The position numbers and the translations under genes are program-made. A DNA stretch of 48,082 nucleotides, from positions 19,795 to 67,876 of the forward strand of contig PXRE01000028.1 in assembly GCA_003021085.1 (NCBI GenBank), read 5' to 3'. Positions 1 through 8,165 of the stretch are shown here, in pieces. The notes under the pieces were generated by a model. That model did not search any database, was not told where the DNA came from, and saw only the letters and a program-made list of their open reading frames with translations. Position 1 is the stretch's first letter. Every line of letters starts with the position of its first letter. The DNA is from Halobacteriales archaeon QS_1_68_20 (lineage in GTDB: Archaea > Halobacteriota > Halobacteria > Halobacteriales > PXRE01).

Positions 1-1
1 G

Positions 2-598
2 CTCCGCCTGCCGATCCAGGACGTCTACACGATCTCGGGGATCGGGACGGTCCCGGTCGGCCGCCTCGAGACTGGCGAGATGCACCCCGGTGACGACGTG
101 TCCTTCCAGCCCAGCGACGTCGGCGGCGAGGTCAAGTCCATCGAGATGCACCAGGAGGAGGTTCCGAAGGCCGGCCCCGGTGACAACGTCGGGTTCAACG
201 TCCGCGGCATCGGCAAGGACGACATCCGTCGCGGTGACGTCGTCGGTCCCGCCGACGACCCGCCGACGGTCGCCGAGACCTTCCAGGCCCAGATCGTCGT
301 GATGCAACACCCGAGCGTCATCACCTCGGGCTACACGCCGGTCTTCCACGCCCACACCGCGCAGGTGGCCTGCACCATCGAGTCCATCGACAAGAAGATG
401 GACCCCTCCTCCGGCGAGGTCGCCGAGGAGAACCCCGACTTCATCCAGTCGGGCGACGCGGCGGTCGTCACCGTCCGTCCGCAGAAGCCACTCAGCATCG
501 AGCCGTCCAGCGAGATCCCGGAGCTGGGTAGCTTCGCCATCCGCGACATGGGCCAGACCGTCGCCGCCGGTAAGGTGCTCAGCGTCGAGGAGCGGTAA
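2..598 (+). CDS. tef1A: Translation elongation factor EF-1 alpha (aEF1A), C-terminal part
   Basis: The window opens inside this gene; codons run from base 2 and give 198 residues before TAA. The fragment covers the end of the G domain linker and beta-barrel domains II and III of the GTPase that carries aminoacyl-tRNA to the ribosomal A site. Visible landmarks are the domain II phrase [18 protein letters not shown], the [10 protein letters not shown] stretch, and the domain III ending [16 protein letters not shown] that is typical of EF-Tu/EF-1 alpha C termini. The G-domain motifs lie upstream of the window. The uS10 gene follows 8 bases after the stop, the usual archaeal EF-1 alpha/S10 operon order. 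The family assignment is certain; the missing start is only a window edge effect. Confidence 0.97.
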   Translation, partial: LRLPIQDVYTISGIGTVPVGRLETGEMHPGDDVSFQPSDVGGEVKSIEMHQEEVPKAGPGDNVGFNVRGIGKDDIRRGDVVGPADDPPTVAETFQAQIVVMQHPSVITSGYTPVFHAHTAQVACTIESIDKKMDPSSGEVAEENPDFIQSGDAAVVTVRPQKPLSIEPSSEIPELGSFAIRDMGQTVAAGKVLSVEER

Positions 599-606
599 GC
601 TAACGC

Positions 607-915
607 ATGCAGCAGGCACGCGTCCGGCTGGCCGGCACGAGCCCCGAAGACCTCGACGACATCTGCGACGATGTCCGCGACATCGCGGAGAAGACGGGGG
701 TCAGCCTCAGCGGCCCCGTCCCGCTGCCGACCAAGCACCTCGAGGTGCCCACCCGGAAGTCCCCCGACGGCGAGGGGACCGCCACCTGGGAGCACTGGGA
801 GATGCGCGTCCACAAGCGGCTGATCGAACTGGACGCCGACGAGCGGGCGCTGCGCCAGCTGATGCGGATCCAGGTTCCGAACGACGTCTCCATCGAGATC
901 GTGCTCGAGGACTGA
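607..915 (+). CDS. rpsJ: 30S ribosomal protein S10 (uS10)
   Basis: This 102-residue protein has the usual length for archaeal uS10. It sits in the 30S head and was also named NusE in bacteria. Diagnostic stretches are [37 protein letters not shown] and the C-terminal [13 protein letters not shown]. The gene begins 8 bases after the EF-1 alpha stop, so the two are almost certainly cotranscribed, which is the standard arrangement in haloarchaea. The start codon is the ATG directly after the short spacer; no better upstream start exists. Nothing unusual is seen. Confidence 0.97.
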   Translation: MQQARVRLAGTSPEDLDDICDDVRDIAEKTGVSLSGPVPLPTKHLEVPTRKSPDGEGTATWEHWEMRVHKRLIELDADERALRQLMRIQVPNDVSIEIVLED

Positions 916-961
916 ACCGCCTCGGCGCCACAGTTTTGTTCTGTCCGGTCCATTGTCGCGT

Positions 962-1579
962 ATGGACGTCCGGCCCGCAGGCCGGCCTACAGTCGACCTG
1001 CTCGTCGTCTTCGTCGCCGTCTACGCCTTCCAGTGGCTGCTGTCGATCCTCGGTGCGCCCCTGGTCGCGTCGCTGTTCGTCCTCTCGGCCCCGCTGTCCA
1101 CCGAGCCCTGGGCGCTGGTGACCAGCGTCTACGCGCACGGCAGCATCTCGCACCTGCTGTCGAACGCCGCCGGACTGGTGCTGTTCGGGCTGATCGTCGA
1201 GCGAGTGACGACGCGGGGTCGGTTCCACCTGTTCTTCCTGACCGTCGGTGCGCTGTCGGGGGTCGCCGAGATCACCTGGCAGGGGGTCGTCGGCAGCGGT
1301 GCCGGCGTCGTCGGGGCCAGCGGTGGGGTGCTGGGGTTGCTGGGGTACGTAGTCGCTGGCAACGCCATCGCCGACCGGACCGTCGGCCGACTGGAACTGG
1401 GCGTGCGCGAACAGATCGTCGTGTTCGGCGCCATCGCCGTCGCCATTACGTTCGTCACGACGGGGCCACAGGTCGCGGTCGTCGGCCACTTCGTCGGTCT
1501 CGTCCTCGGCCTTATCGCGGGCCGACTCCGGCTGCTGCACGCCGAACCGCGGTCGACGGAGGCCCCCGCGACGGCGTAA
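962..1579 (+). CDS. Rhomboid-family intramembrane serine protease
   Basis: The 205-residue protein has about six hydrophobic segments. The rhomboid signature is present: His59 and His64 in HGSISHLLSN (the helix that stabilises the oxyanion), the GASG box at residues 118-121 with Ser120 as probable nucleophile, and His176 in GHFVGLVLG as the catalytic partner. Rhomboids cut substrates inside the membrane using a Ser-His dyad. A TTG codon nine bases upstream is in frame, but the ATG at 962 matches the usual haloarchaeal start. An AT-rich AGTTTTGT stretch around 931 is a reasonable promoter element for a nearly leaderless transcript. All catalytic residues are present, so an active protease is expected; its substrate is unknown. 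Confidence 0.9.
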   Translation: MDVRPAGRPTVDLLVVFVAVYAFQWLLSILGAPLVASLFVLSAPLSTEPWALVTSVYAHGSISHLLSNAAGLVLFGLIVERVTTRGRFHLFFLTVGALSGVAEITWQGVVGSGAGVVGASGGVLGLLGYVVAGNAIADRTVGRLELGVREQIVVFGAIAVAITFVTTGPQVAVVGHFVGLVLGLIAGRLRLLHAEPRSTEAPATA

Positions 1580-1611
1580 TGGGGGTCCCATCGATCAGGA
1601 ACGCAAGGCTC

Positions 1612-1619
1612 TAATAATC
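1612..1619 (+). promoter_or_regulatory. TATA-like box for tRNA-Ala
   Basis: CTAATAAT lies about 28 to 35 bases before the mature 5' end of tRNA-Ala, in GC-rich surroundings. The position fits an archaeal TATA box for a tRNA gene. Confidence 0.45.
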
Positions 1620-1646
1620 CGGGCGGAGTAGGTTGAGGTGCGACGC

Positions 1647-1718
1647 GGGCTCGTAGATCAGTGGCAGATCGCTTCCTTCGCAAGGAAGAGGCCCCGGGTT
1701 CAAATCCCGGCGAGTCCA
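1647..1718 (+). tRNA. tRNA-Ala (anticodon CGC)
   Basis: A complete cloverleaf can be folded. The acceptor stem GGGCTCG pairs with CGAGTCC and includes the G3-U70 wobble pair that is the main identity element for alanyl-tRNA synthetase. The anticodon stem CTTCC/GGAAG encloses loop TTCGCAA, giving anticodon CGC for codon GCG. The T arm is CCGGG/CCCGG with loop TTCAAAT, and the discriminator is A. The 3' CCA is not encoded. There is no intron. Confidence 0.97.
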
Positions 1719-1742
1719 CTACCTTCTCTCGTTGCAACTCGA

Positions 1743-2519
1743 TCAGGACCGAATACGCTCTATGAAGTCCACGGCGTGATCCAGCGTTCGCTCGAACCAC
1801 GGTTCCTCGGTGAAGAAGAAGTGGTCGCCCGGCGGCGTCCGGAGTTCGACGTCGACGCCCGCGATGTTGAGGACGTCGCGGTACGCCCGCGTCTCACGGC
1901 GCGTGAGCCACTCGTCGTCGTCGGCCTGGTACAGGAGCGTCGGTGGGTGCGCGGGCGTGACCTGCTCTCGCGGTGACGCTTCCCTGTATCGCTCGGGAAT
2001 CTCCGTGGGCGACCCACCGATGCAGTCCGCCGTCTCACCGTCTTCTTCCGCACCGAGCAGGTCGTAGGGGCCGTCGAAGCAGACGAGTCCGTCGACCACC
2101 GTCGACGTATCCCCGTATTCGTCGTCTGGCGTCGGCCCGCTCGTCGCAGTCGTCGCGGTCAACGCGGCGAGGTGTGCACCGGCCGAGTGCCCACAGAGGA
2201 CGATACGCTCCGGTGTGACGCCGAACGGCTCCGCCGACCGGACCCAGCGAACTGCGCTCTCGACGTCTTTCAACGCAGCCGGGTACGTGGCCTCGCCTGA
2301 AAGCCGATAGTCGACCGTCAGGGCAGGGAACCCTCGTTCGGCGAGGGCACGGCACCGGTCGTCGAAGAACGACCGGTCGCCGCGATTCCAGACGCCGCCG
2401 TGGACGTAGACGACGACTGTCCGTCTGCGGTCCTCGGACGGGAGAAATACGTTCGAGCGGAGGTCTCGCTCGGCGGTCCGTTTGACCCGGACGCCCCGTT
2501 TCGGAGTAGCGTCGTCCAC
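1743..2519 (-). CDS. Alpha/beta-hydrolase, carboxylesterase type (BD-FAE-like)
   Basis: From the GTG at 2519 the protein has 258 residues. The oxyanion-hole HGG is at residues 40-42, the nucleophile elbow GHSAG at 110-114 (Ser112), a DDDEWL acidic segment near residue 200 supplies a possible Asp, and the late GDHFFF carries the catalytic His. The order and spacing fit the alpha/beta-hydrolase-3 or feruloyl-esterase-like group of small intracellular esterases. The frame stays open to an ATG at 2681, but that extra 54-residue stretch is arginine-rich with no fold-like pattern, so I prefer the shorter form. The substrate cannot be read from the sequence. It faces tRNA-Ala convergently, 25 bases away. 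Confidence 0.82.
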   Translation of the reverse strand: MDDATPKRGVRVKRTAERDLRSNVFLPSEDRRRTVVVYVHGGVWNRGDRSFFDDRCRALAERGFPALTVDYRLSGEATYPAALKDVESAVRWVRSAEPFGVTPERIVLCGHSAGAHLAALTATTATSGPTPDDEYGDTSTVVDGLVCFDGPYDLLGAEEDGETADCIGGSPTEIPERYREASPREQVTPAHPPTLLYQADDDEWLTRRETRAYRDVLNIAGVDVELRTPPGDHFFFTEEPWFERTLDHAVDFIERIRS

Positions 2520-2982
2520 GAACCCTGTATATCGACACCGTCGGTCAAAGCGTTCACGTGACGTCCGACCCTGGGACCGGCCGTACCGTCCAGGGCTCCC
2601 GTCGATGTTCTCATCTACCTTCGGCGTCCCCTCGTCGTCGGTGGACTGTCCGTTTGGGGCGGACGCGTGCAACGAGATCACTGACGCCCAGGACCGCCCG
2701 TGTCGGTGTCGCAGGGGGTTTTCAGGTCGGGCGGATACTCCTCCTCGACCGGACGCGGACGGCTGGTCGTGTCGACGACGGGTACCCGACCGATCACTGC
2801 CAGGCGGAATACAAACTGGTTAGCACCGGACGGCCGCCCCGGCCGATCTTCGACTCAACGACCGAAACGACGGAAAATCCGGAATAGAGGTTCCGAAGCG
2901 TCGGAATTACTTCTGTGAATAATATTCGATGCCTTGTGTTATTGGGAGAACATTTATATTTGCTGGCCGTTATATTTGACTC
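2520..2982. other. Divergent intergenic region
   Basis: About 460 bases separate the esterase start from the next gene. The esterase frame remains open as far as 2681 and may belong to it. The last 80 bases are clearly AT-rich and hold the rightward promoter. I see no RNA gene or repeat here. Confidence 0.5.
2951..2960 (+). promoter_or_regulatory. TATA box of the STAS-like gene
   Basis: CATTTATATT is centred about 27 bases before the ATG at 2983, the spacing of a leaderless haloarchaeal promoter. The surrounding 60 bases are AT-rich against a GC-rich background. A second ATAT element near 2971 is too close to the start codon. Confidence 0.65.
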
Positions 2983-3390
2983 ATGGCCGTGGCTAACAAA
3001 GGAACCGGCTGGACAGTCGACGTGGAGGAAGACGTGATGGTCTGGGAGTTCCTCCCAGGGATGAAGTTGTCGGACTTCCAGGAGGAGGCGTACCCGGTGT
3101 ACGAGGACCTGCTGGAACGTCACGACTTCAACGGGATGGTGACCGTCGTGCTGCTGGAGGACCCGTTCACGCGGGACGTCTTCGAACTCTGGGAGCAGGC
3201 GGCGCTCCGGGCCGACAAAGCGGGTATCGACCGGTGGGCCGTCGTCGCAGAGGGTATCAAGTCCCTGTCGCTCCGGGGCAAGGTCGACGTCGGGAGCCTC
3301 GAGACCTTGACCACGGAGGACAGGATGGAAGCCATCCAGTGGGCCAAAGAGGAAACCGACGACGAGGACCGGCGTTCGTCGCTGTTCTGA
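2983..3390 (+). CDS. Conserved haloarchaeal protein, probable STAS/SEC14 (SpoIIAA-like) fold
   Basis: This is a 135-residue acidic, soluble protein without signal or membrane segment. The pattern of alternating strands and helices, with the central segment GMVTVVLLEDPFTRDVFELW followed by DRWAVVAEGIKSLSLRGKVD, resembles SpoIIAA-like STAS/SEC14 proteins in which one beta-alpha module follows another. I recognise it as a common haloarchaeal type, but the function is unknown. Bacterial relatives are anti-sigma antagonists or lipid-binding proteins; neither role can be assumed here. The start is supported by the TATA box 27 bases upstream. The C terminus is charged and probably disordered. It is transcribed alone. 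Confidence 0.6.
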   Translation: MAVANKGTGWTVDVEEDVMVWEFLPGMKLSDFQEEAYPVYEDLLERHDFNGMVTVVLLEDPFTRDVFELWEQAALRADKAGIDRWAVVAEGIKSLSLRGKVDVGSLETLTTEDRMEAIQWAKEETDDEDRRSSLF

Positions 3391-3746
3391 GCGCCGACCC
3401 CGTCCACGTCGTGATCACACTCGCTACCGCACCGTTTTCCTGCGCGCCGAACGACCCAGGTAGCCGCAGCGACCCGCGGTGTTCGAAAACTGCCGACGTG
3501 AATCGACGTGCGTCCGCCAGTCGGCCGGCCGGACGCGTGGGGACCGACCACGAACGTGGCGGGCGGCTGGAATGCTCCCGACTAACCTGTTAGGGGGCGG
3601 GACTTCGACCGACTATTCGGATAGAAACCACTTGTGGCCGAAACGGTCTACAAGCCCTCCTTGAAGTGAGTATACGGCCGCTATACAAAGTGGATAGAGT
3701 ATGAGTCGGTAAGTAGCACGCGCCAAACGGGTGCGTGAGTGAAACC
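3391..3746. other. Intergenic region before the pilin gene
   Basis: About 356 bases without a credible gene on either strand. The last part holds the pilin promoter: an inverted repeat GTATA (3670-3674) / TATAC (3682-3686) around CGGCCG, with the second arm forming CTATACAAAG, a plausible TATA element. The near-palindrome CCACTTGTGG lies at about 3628-3637. Confidence 0.5.
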
Positions 3747-4163
3747 ATGACAGGAGCCAAACGAAGCATCGACGAACTCTTCGAGGACGACCGTGCGGTG
3801 TCGCCGGTCATCGGCGTCATCCTGATGGTCGCCATCACCGTCATCCTCGCGGCGGTCATCGGGACGTTCGTCCTGGACTTGGGCGACAGCGTTGACCAGA
3901 ACCCGCAAGCCGCCGTGTCGTTCTCGGAAGACGCGGCTAACGACGAGATCACTGTGCAGGTCGACTCCGTCCAGCGCGCCGACTCCATCGAGGTCGACTG
4001 TGGGAGCGGTACCTGGCAGTCGGTCGGGACCTCAGCTGGAGATAGTTTCACGTGCGGTACCGGTAACGGTATCAACGGCGGTGGTTCCGGCACGGTCGTC
4101 GTCCGTGCGACCTACGAGGGTAACACCATCGTTCTGCAGCAGAACGACTACGACTTCAGCTAA
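3747..4163 (+). CDS. Type IV adhesion pilin, PilA-like
   Basis: The 138-residue precursor has a short charged leader, a prepilin peptidase (PibD) processing site near [11 protein letters not shown], and then the hydrophobic H-domain [20 protein letters not shown] that is almost invariant among haloarchaeal PilA adhesion pilins. The H-domain forms the pilus core; in Haloferax it also controls motility through the archaellum. The C-terminal half is a small beta domain rich in Ser, Gly, Thr and Asp, with two cysteines (VDCGSG and FTCGTG) that could form a disulphide outside the cell. A GTG at 3735 is an alternative start four codons upstream. No prepilin peptidase or pilus ATPase is nearby, so the assembly machinery must be encoded elsewhere. 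Confidence 0.92.
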   Translation: MTGAKRSIDELFEDDRAVSPVIGVILMVAITVILAAVIGTFVLDLGDSVDQNPQAAVSFSEDAANDEITVQVDSVQRADSIEVDCGSGTWQSVGTSAGDSFTCGTGNGINGGGSGTVVVRATYEGNTIVLQQNDYDFS

Positions 4164-4335
4164 TTCCCCCGTTACTCCTCTCGTTTATTTGGCGACGACG
4201 ATCCGATAGCCACCGGTGTCGTGAACATTCGGCGTCGGGGCCACTCGGTGCCGCGACCACTGGGGTCGGGACGGACCGACGCCTGGTCGTGCCTTGGACG
4301 CGGAAAACGGTCGGTCGCAGCCCCACGTTCCCCGA

Positions 4336-4401
4336 TCAGTCCATCGTGACGTAGGTCCGGGTGCCCTCGACGCCAGTGATCCCGGTTACGGCGATCGCTC
4401 G
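4336..4401 (-). pseudogene. Fragment of an Lrp/AsnC-type RAM-domain gene (3' end only)
   Basis: Read leftwards, these bases encode AIAVTGITGVEGTRTYVTMD followed by TGA. This matches the last residues of the complete RAM-domain protein ending at 5181 (IQGVEGTRTYIAMD), with a short internal deletion. Upstream of the fragment the similarity stops, and there is no start codon or remaining domain. It is therefore a relic of a duplicated 3' end. The VapBC pair lies exactly between the relic and the intact gene. Confidence 0.75.
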
Positions 4402-4443
4402 ACCGGGCGGTCGACTGTGATCCCAAAGACCAAACTTCACCAG

Positions 4444-4851
4444 TCACTTCCAGACCGTCTCGAATCCGGCGTCACCGAGAACACCCTCGGTCGTCACGAT
4501 GGCTTCCGTCTCCTGGGCGACGTGACTCGCCACGACGAACGTGTCGTGAATGCTGAACTCCTCCACCAAGTGCGCGTACTCGGCGAGTTCCGCTTCGCCA
4601 ACCGGGGCGACCGAAACGGGCCCATCCGTGGTTAGCGCCCGACGGGCGTCCTCCGGGGTCCCGGTGAGGGTGATCCCCCCGACGTTCTTGTCCCGGGAGA
4701 CGGAGTACAGGACCTCGGCGAGCGCCGTGCTCGGCGTCGAGATGACCGTCTCCCCGGCCTCCGCCTCGGCGAAGATCGCGTCGGCCCGTTCCGGCAGTGC
4801 GTCGACGAGGTAGACCAACAGCGCGACCGCGTCGACCGTGTACGACGCCAC
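4444..4851 (-). CDS. vapC: PIN-domain ribonuclease toxin, VapC family
   Basis: From GTG at 4851 this is a 135-residue PIN-domain protein. The Mg-binding acidic residues expected of VapC are visible: the first Asp in SYTVDAVALL, a Glu in ALAEVLYS, the Asp in SIHDTFVVASH and a final acidic position in VTTEG, where Glu replaces the more common Asp. VapC toxins cut tRNA or rRNA. The start lies one base after the vapB stop, so the two are translationally coupled; an ATG at 4878 would overlap vapB by 26 bases and is less likely. The pair is flanked by two copies of an Lrp-type gene end. Confidence 0.87.
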   Translation of the reverse strand: MASYTVDAVALLVYLVDALPERADAIFAEAEAGETVISTPSTALAEVLYSVSRDKNVGGITLTGTPEDARRALTTDGPVSVAPVGEAELAEYAHLVEEFSIHDTFVVASHVAQETEAIVTTEGVLGDAGFETVWK

Positions 4852-4852
4852 G

Positions 4853-5113
4853 TCAGTCCTCCTCGTAGTTGCGGTCACGCCGGTCCCGGACCCGTCGACT
4901 GAGCTCCTCGGCGACTTCCTCGCGCTGGACGTCGGAGACGTCGTCGGGAACGAGTAGTCCCCGTCCTGCGGTCCGGGTCCGCTTGCGCACGACGATGCCG
5001 TCCTCCGTGTCCATCCAGACCACTTCGTCGCCCGGTTCCAGGTCGTACTTCTCGCGCAGGTCCTTCGGGATGGTCGCCTGCCCTTTTTCGGTGACGCGGG
5101 TGGACTTGCTCAC
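4853..5113 (-). CDS. vapB: AbrB/SpoVT-family antitoxin, VapB
   Basis: The 86-residue protein begins with the swapped-hairpin AbrB DNA-binding domain: STRVTEKGQATIPKDLREKY then LEPGDEVVWMDTEDGIVV. The remainder is a charged helical tail that should bind and inhibit VapC. The GTG at 5113 is the only sensible start. Directly upstream the sequence contains a spaced repeat of GTAAT (5119 and 5131) around TACGTCCCGTA, a possible autoregulatory operator for VapB or VapBC. The vapC gene follows after one base. Confidence 0.88.
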   Translation of the reverse strand: MSKSTRVTEKGQATIPKDLREKYDLEPGDEVVWMDTEDGIVVRKRTRTAGRGLLVPDDVSDVQREEVAEELSRRVRDRRDRNYEED

Positions 5114-5180
5114 GGACGGTAATACGTCCCGTAATCCTTCCGGTCTGGGGGCCGTTCCGCGAGCACGAACGGTCCAGGCC

Positions 5181-5411
5181 TCAGTCCATCGCGATGTAGG
5201 TCCGGGTACCCTCGACGCCCTGGATGCCCTGGATCCCGGTTGCGGCGATCTTCTTGACGTCAGCCGGTTCGTCGACGTCGACCGTGGCGATGAGGTCGAC
5301 GTCACCCGCGACGATGTGGGCGCTCTGGACGCCAGTGATGTCCTCGATGCTGCTCTTCAGTCGGTCCGCCTCGCCGGTGTTGGCCTTGACCATGACGTAT
5401 GCTCTGACCAT
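5181..5411 (-). CDS. Stand-alone Lrp/AsnC ligand-binding (RAM) domain protein
   Basis: The 76-residue protein is a single RAM domain without the DNA-binding half of Lrp: it opens MVRAYVMVKANTGEADRL and has the GDVDLIATVDVDEPADVKK core and the terminal GVEGTRTYIAMD. Such domains form oligomeric beta-alpha sandwiches that bind amino acids or other small molecules. The ATG lies one base after the trkA stop, and the trkA stop codon is embedded in GGAGGATAAC, a strong ribosome binding site for this gene. The coupling suggests it modulates potassium uptake, as RAM domains are often paired with TrkA in haloarchaea; that role is inferred. Confidence 0.88.
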   Translation of the reverse strand: MVRAYVMVKANTGEADRLKSSIEDITGVQSAHIVAGDVDLIATVDVDEPADVKKIAATGIQGIQGVEGTRTYIAMD

Positions 5412-5412
5412 G

Positions 5413-6096
5413 TTATCCTCCTGCGGTCGCGTGTTCGACGGCGTCGCCCACGACGATCTGGCGGACGTCCGACAGCACGTCGAAGTCCGCGAGCACGATC
5501 ACCCGGTCGCCGGCCTCGATGGACTCGTCCGACCGGGGGATCGACAGCGGCCCCTCGGCCTTCCCGAACGCCAGCACGCGCGCGTTCGCGGGCAACTGGA
5601 GTTCGCCCATCGAGTACCCCCGGACGGGCGCTTGCTCGGTGACGGTGAGTTCGACGACCTGGAGGTGCTGGGCCACGTCGGCGATGGCCCGGATGGTCCC
5701 GCCGAGCAGGGCGTTTTTCGCCACGAGCGCCCCGAGTCGCTCGGGGTAGACGACCTCGTCGACCTCGCCGGCGTACTTCCGGTAGATCTCCTCGCGGTAG
5801 TCCTCGTCGATGCGCATGACCGTCCGGCAACCGCGGTGTTTGGCTACCGTACACGCGACGAAGTTGGTGTTGAGGTCACCCGTCAGACCCCCGAGGGCGT
5901 CGGCCTCCTCGACGCCGGCCTCGACGAGTACCTCCTCGCGGGAGGCGTCGCCCTCGACGACTTCGAACCCCTCGTTGCGGGCGCGGTCGGCGACGTCCGG
6001 GTCACGCTCGACGAGCGTGACCTCGTGTCCCTCCTCCCCCAGGACGCGGGCCGTCCGGAGTCCGACTCGACCCGCGCCGACGATCACGAATCGCAT
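5413..6096 (-). CDS. trkA: Trk potassium uptake regulatory protein TrkA
   Basis: The 227-residue protein has a TrkA_N/RCK Rossmann domain from residue 1, with the NAD-binding GAGRVG at residues 7-12 and an acidic strand end (VERD) for the ribose. A TrkA_C domain spans roughly residues 145-225 (GYSMGELQLP to VLADFDVL). TrkA binds NAD(H) or ATP on the cytoplasmic face of the TrkH/KtrB potassium channel and gates it, which is central for a salt-in halophile. No TrkH gene is in the window. The promoter on this strand contains an AT-rich element near 6122-6130, about 30 bases before the ATG. The gene is transcribed with the RAM-domain gene. Confidence 0.93.
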   Translation of the reverse strand: MRFVIVGAGRVGLRTARVLGEEGHEVTLVERDPDVADRARNEGFEVVEGDASREEVLVEAGVEEADALGGLTGDLNTNFVACTVAKHRGCRTVMRIDEDYREEIYRKYAGEVDEVVYPERLGALVAKNALLGGTIRAIADVAQHLQVVELTVTEQAPVRGYSMGELQLPANARVLAFGKAEGPLSIPRSDESIEAGDRVIVLADFDVLSDVRQIVVGDAVEHATAGG

Positions 6097-6200
6097 GTGT
6101 ATCGTTTTCGACCCTCAAAGCAATAATGTTGCCCCAAGCCACCGGCACGACCGCGACGGTTCCGTCGCGGCGGGGCACCGACACCGGTATCGACGGAGGG

Positions 6201-6209
6201 AGTATAAAC
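6201..6209 (+). promoter_or_regulatory. TATA-like box upstream of the membrane protein gene
   Basis: AGTATAAAC occurs in the short divergent spacer. A start site would fall near 6230, leaving a leader of about 35 bases before the GTG at 6265. Confidence 0.45.
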
Positions 6210-6264
6210 TAGCCCAGCAAATCGGGGGTCACGCCGATGAGGGTGCCGCCGTTGTTATGGACGG

Positions 6265-6972
6265 GTGACATACTTGGAGGACGCAACGACGGCGGCAGTC
6301 GTCGAGCACGAGTTCGTCCTGGGTCTCGTTCCGCGGGACTGGATAGAGGGCAGGGGCGACGCCGCGTTCACCTTCGCCGGCCCCGCCATCGTCGGGAGTT
6401 CGGTCGTGCCGCCGCTGCTCTCGGTCGTCGTCGACCGGACCTGGATCGTCGGACTGGCGCTCATCGGACTCGGGGTCCTGGCCACCGTCCTCGGGGTGCT
6501 GGCGCTGTTCCCGCGACTTCGGAGGGCGGCCCCCCGCGTTTCGGTCGCAGGTGCGCTGAGCGCGACCGTCGGCGGGTTCGCGGCGCTCACCCTCCTCGCG
6601 CTCGTCGCCGTCGCCGTCGTCTCGATCTACGGGCTCGAGATCGACCCGCCGCCGCCGACGGCCTTCTTCCGGTCGGTCATGGTCGTGATGTCCGCCGGGT
6701 TCGGGTTCGGCACCCTGTTGTCCGGGGTCGCGATCGCGCGGACCGGCGTCCCGTCGCGCTCGGTCGGTCGCCTGCTCACGGTCGCCGGGCTGTCGGTCCT
6801 GATTCCCGGGAGCATCGTCGTGGTGACGACGATCCTCGAGGGTTCGTCGCCGTCGTGGGTGCTGTTTCTCGGCATCGCCCTGGCGGCCCTCACCGTCTAC
6901 CTGGCCGGCCGCCGCCTCCGGACGGTGAATGCCGTGGCCGACGACGACTCGACCGCGGGCGACCACGACTGA
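6265..6972 (+). CDS. Haloarchaeal integral membrane protein of unknown function
   Basis: I do not recognise the family with confidence. The 235-residue protein starts with a short soluble segment (VEHEFVLGLVPRDWIEGRG) and then shows about six hydrophobic stretches in pairs, including IVGLALIGLGVLATVLGVLA, ALTLLALVAVAVVSIYGL and VLFLGIALAALTVYLAG, separated by short Arg-containing loops. The C terminus is acidic. No transporter signature, heme ligand or protease motif is visible. It is divergent from trkA and convergent with cysK. The GTG at 6265 is the only start keeping the conserved-looking N terminus; the upstream ATG at 6238 is in another frame. Confidence 0.7.
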   Translation: MTYLEDATTAAVVEHEFVLGLVPRDWIEGRGDAAFTFAGPAIVGSSVVPPLLSVVVDRTWIVGLALIGLGVLATVLGVLALFPRLRRAAPRVSVAGALSATVGGFAALTLLALVAVAVVSIYGLEIDPPPPTAFFRSVMVVMSAGFGFGTLLSGVAIARTGVPSRSVGRLLTVAGLSVLIPGSIVVVTTILEGSSPSWVLFLGIALAALTVYLAGRRLRTVNAVADDDSTAGDHD

Positions 6973-6987
6973 TCCAGGGCGGTCCGG

Positions 6988-7995
6988 TCAGTCGAAGGTC
7001 CCGGCCGAGAGGTACCGCTCGCCGCTGTCTGGGAACACCGTCACCACCAGCGGGCAGTCGTCGTACTCGACTGCCTCGCCGCCGTCGGAGGTCAGCGGGG
7101 ACGGGCGGGTGCCCGCCCCGAGAACTTCGTCGTCGGAGAGTGCGGCCGGCGCCGGCGGGCAATCCAGTGCGGGATCGGCGAGGCGCTCGGCGACGCGGGT
7201 GGCCGCGAGGCTGGCCGCGCCGGAGGACTGGCCGACGAGGATGCCCTCTTCGCGGGCGAGTCGGCGACACTCGGCCTCGGCGTCCTCGATCGCGACCGTC
7301 TCCACGTCGTCGACCAGGTCGCGGTCCAGCAGGTCGCTGACGAACCCCGGTCCCATGCCCTGGTACTCGTCGTCGCCGGCCTCGCCGGTCGAGAGCACGG
7401 CGTTGCGCGCCGGTTCGACGCCGACCACCTCCATCTCCGGGCACTCCTCCCGCAGGCGGGTCGCCGTCCCGGTGATCGTTCCGCCGGTGCCCACGGCGGC
7501 GACGAAGGCGTCGATTTCGCGGTCGCCCACCCCGTCGAGAATCTCCTCTGCGGTCGTGCGGTAGTGGGCGTCGGGGTTGGCCTCGTTCTCGAACTGCCGC
7601 GGGCGCACGCCGCCGTCGGCGGCCAGTTCGTCGGCCCGCTCGCGTGCCGTGGTCATGTCGCCGTCGACGAGTTCGAGGTCGGCGCCGTAGGCCCCCAACA
7701 GGCGGCGGCGCTCACGGGACATCCGGTCGGGCATGACCAGGGTGAGGTTGTAGCCCCGCGCCGCACACACCATCGCCAGTCCGATGCCCGTGTTCCCGCT
7801 GGTCGCCTCGACCACGCTGTCGCCCGGTTCTAGCTCCCCGCCGCGCTCGGCCGCCTCGATCATGGCGAGGGCGGGCCGGTCCTTTGCGGACCCCCCAGGG
7901 TTGAACGCCTCGAGTTTCGCCGCTATCGTCGCTCCCTCGGGTGAGCCGACGCGGACCAGCGGCGACCCCAGGGCGTCCAGGATCGTATCTCTCAT
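6988..7995 (-). CDS. cysK: PLP-dependent cysteine synthase / O-acetylserine sulfhydrylase family
   Basis: The 335-residue protein belongs to fold-type II PLP enzymes. Lys38 in FNPGGSAKDRPA is the Schiff-base lysine. SGNTG at 66-70 binds the substrate carboxylate, and VAAVGTGGTITGTA is the glycine loop that holds the PLP phosphate. Such enzymes replace the O-acetyl group of O-acetylserine with sulfide to give cysteine. A serine (GQSSGAA) near residue 270 fits the pyridine nitrogen contact of CysK/CysM. About 50 residues before the C terminus are a poorly conserved insertion. The start at 7995 is chosen because it gives the canonical short N terminus; an in-frame extension to 8037 lacks conservation signals. 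Cystathionine beta-synthase is a less likely alternative. Confidence 0.9.
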   Translation of the reverse strand: MRDTILDALGSPLVRVGSPEGATIAAKLEAFNPGGSAKDRPALAMIEAAERGGELEPGDSVVEATSGNTGIGLAMVCAARGYNLTLVMPDRMSRERRRLLGAYGADLELVDGDMTTARERADELAADGGVRPRQFENEANPDAHYRTTAEEILDGVGDREIDAFVAAVGTGGTITGTATRLREECPEMEVVGVEPARNAVLSTGEAGDDEYQGMGPGFVSDLLDRDLVDDVETVAIEDAEAECRRLAREEGILVGQSSGAASLAATRVAERLADPALDCPPAPAALSDDEVLGAGTRPSPLTSDGGEAVEYDDCPLVVTVFPDSGERYLSAGTFD

Positions 7996-8165
7996 TGGTC
8001 CCCCTAGGAGGCGACGGCCGTAAACACTAGGGGCCACCGGCAGGTCGTGCCGGGTGTCGAACCGTGGCTCGTCCAGTTGGTTCGCCGTCCAGCTGGTCTG
8101 TCGTCCAGTTTGGGCGCGGTGGCGGTGCGGGTCGCTTATCCCGCGGGCCGTCCAACGGCCGGGCG

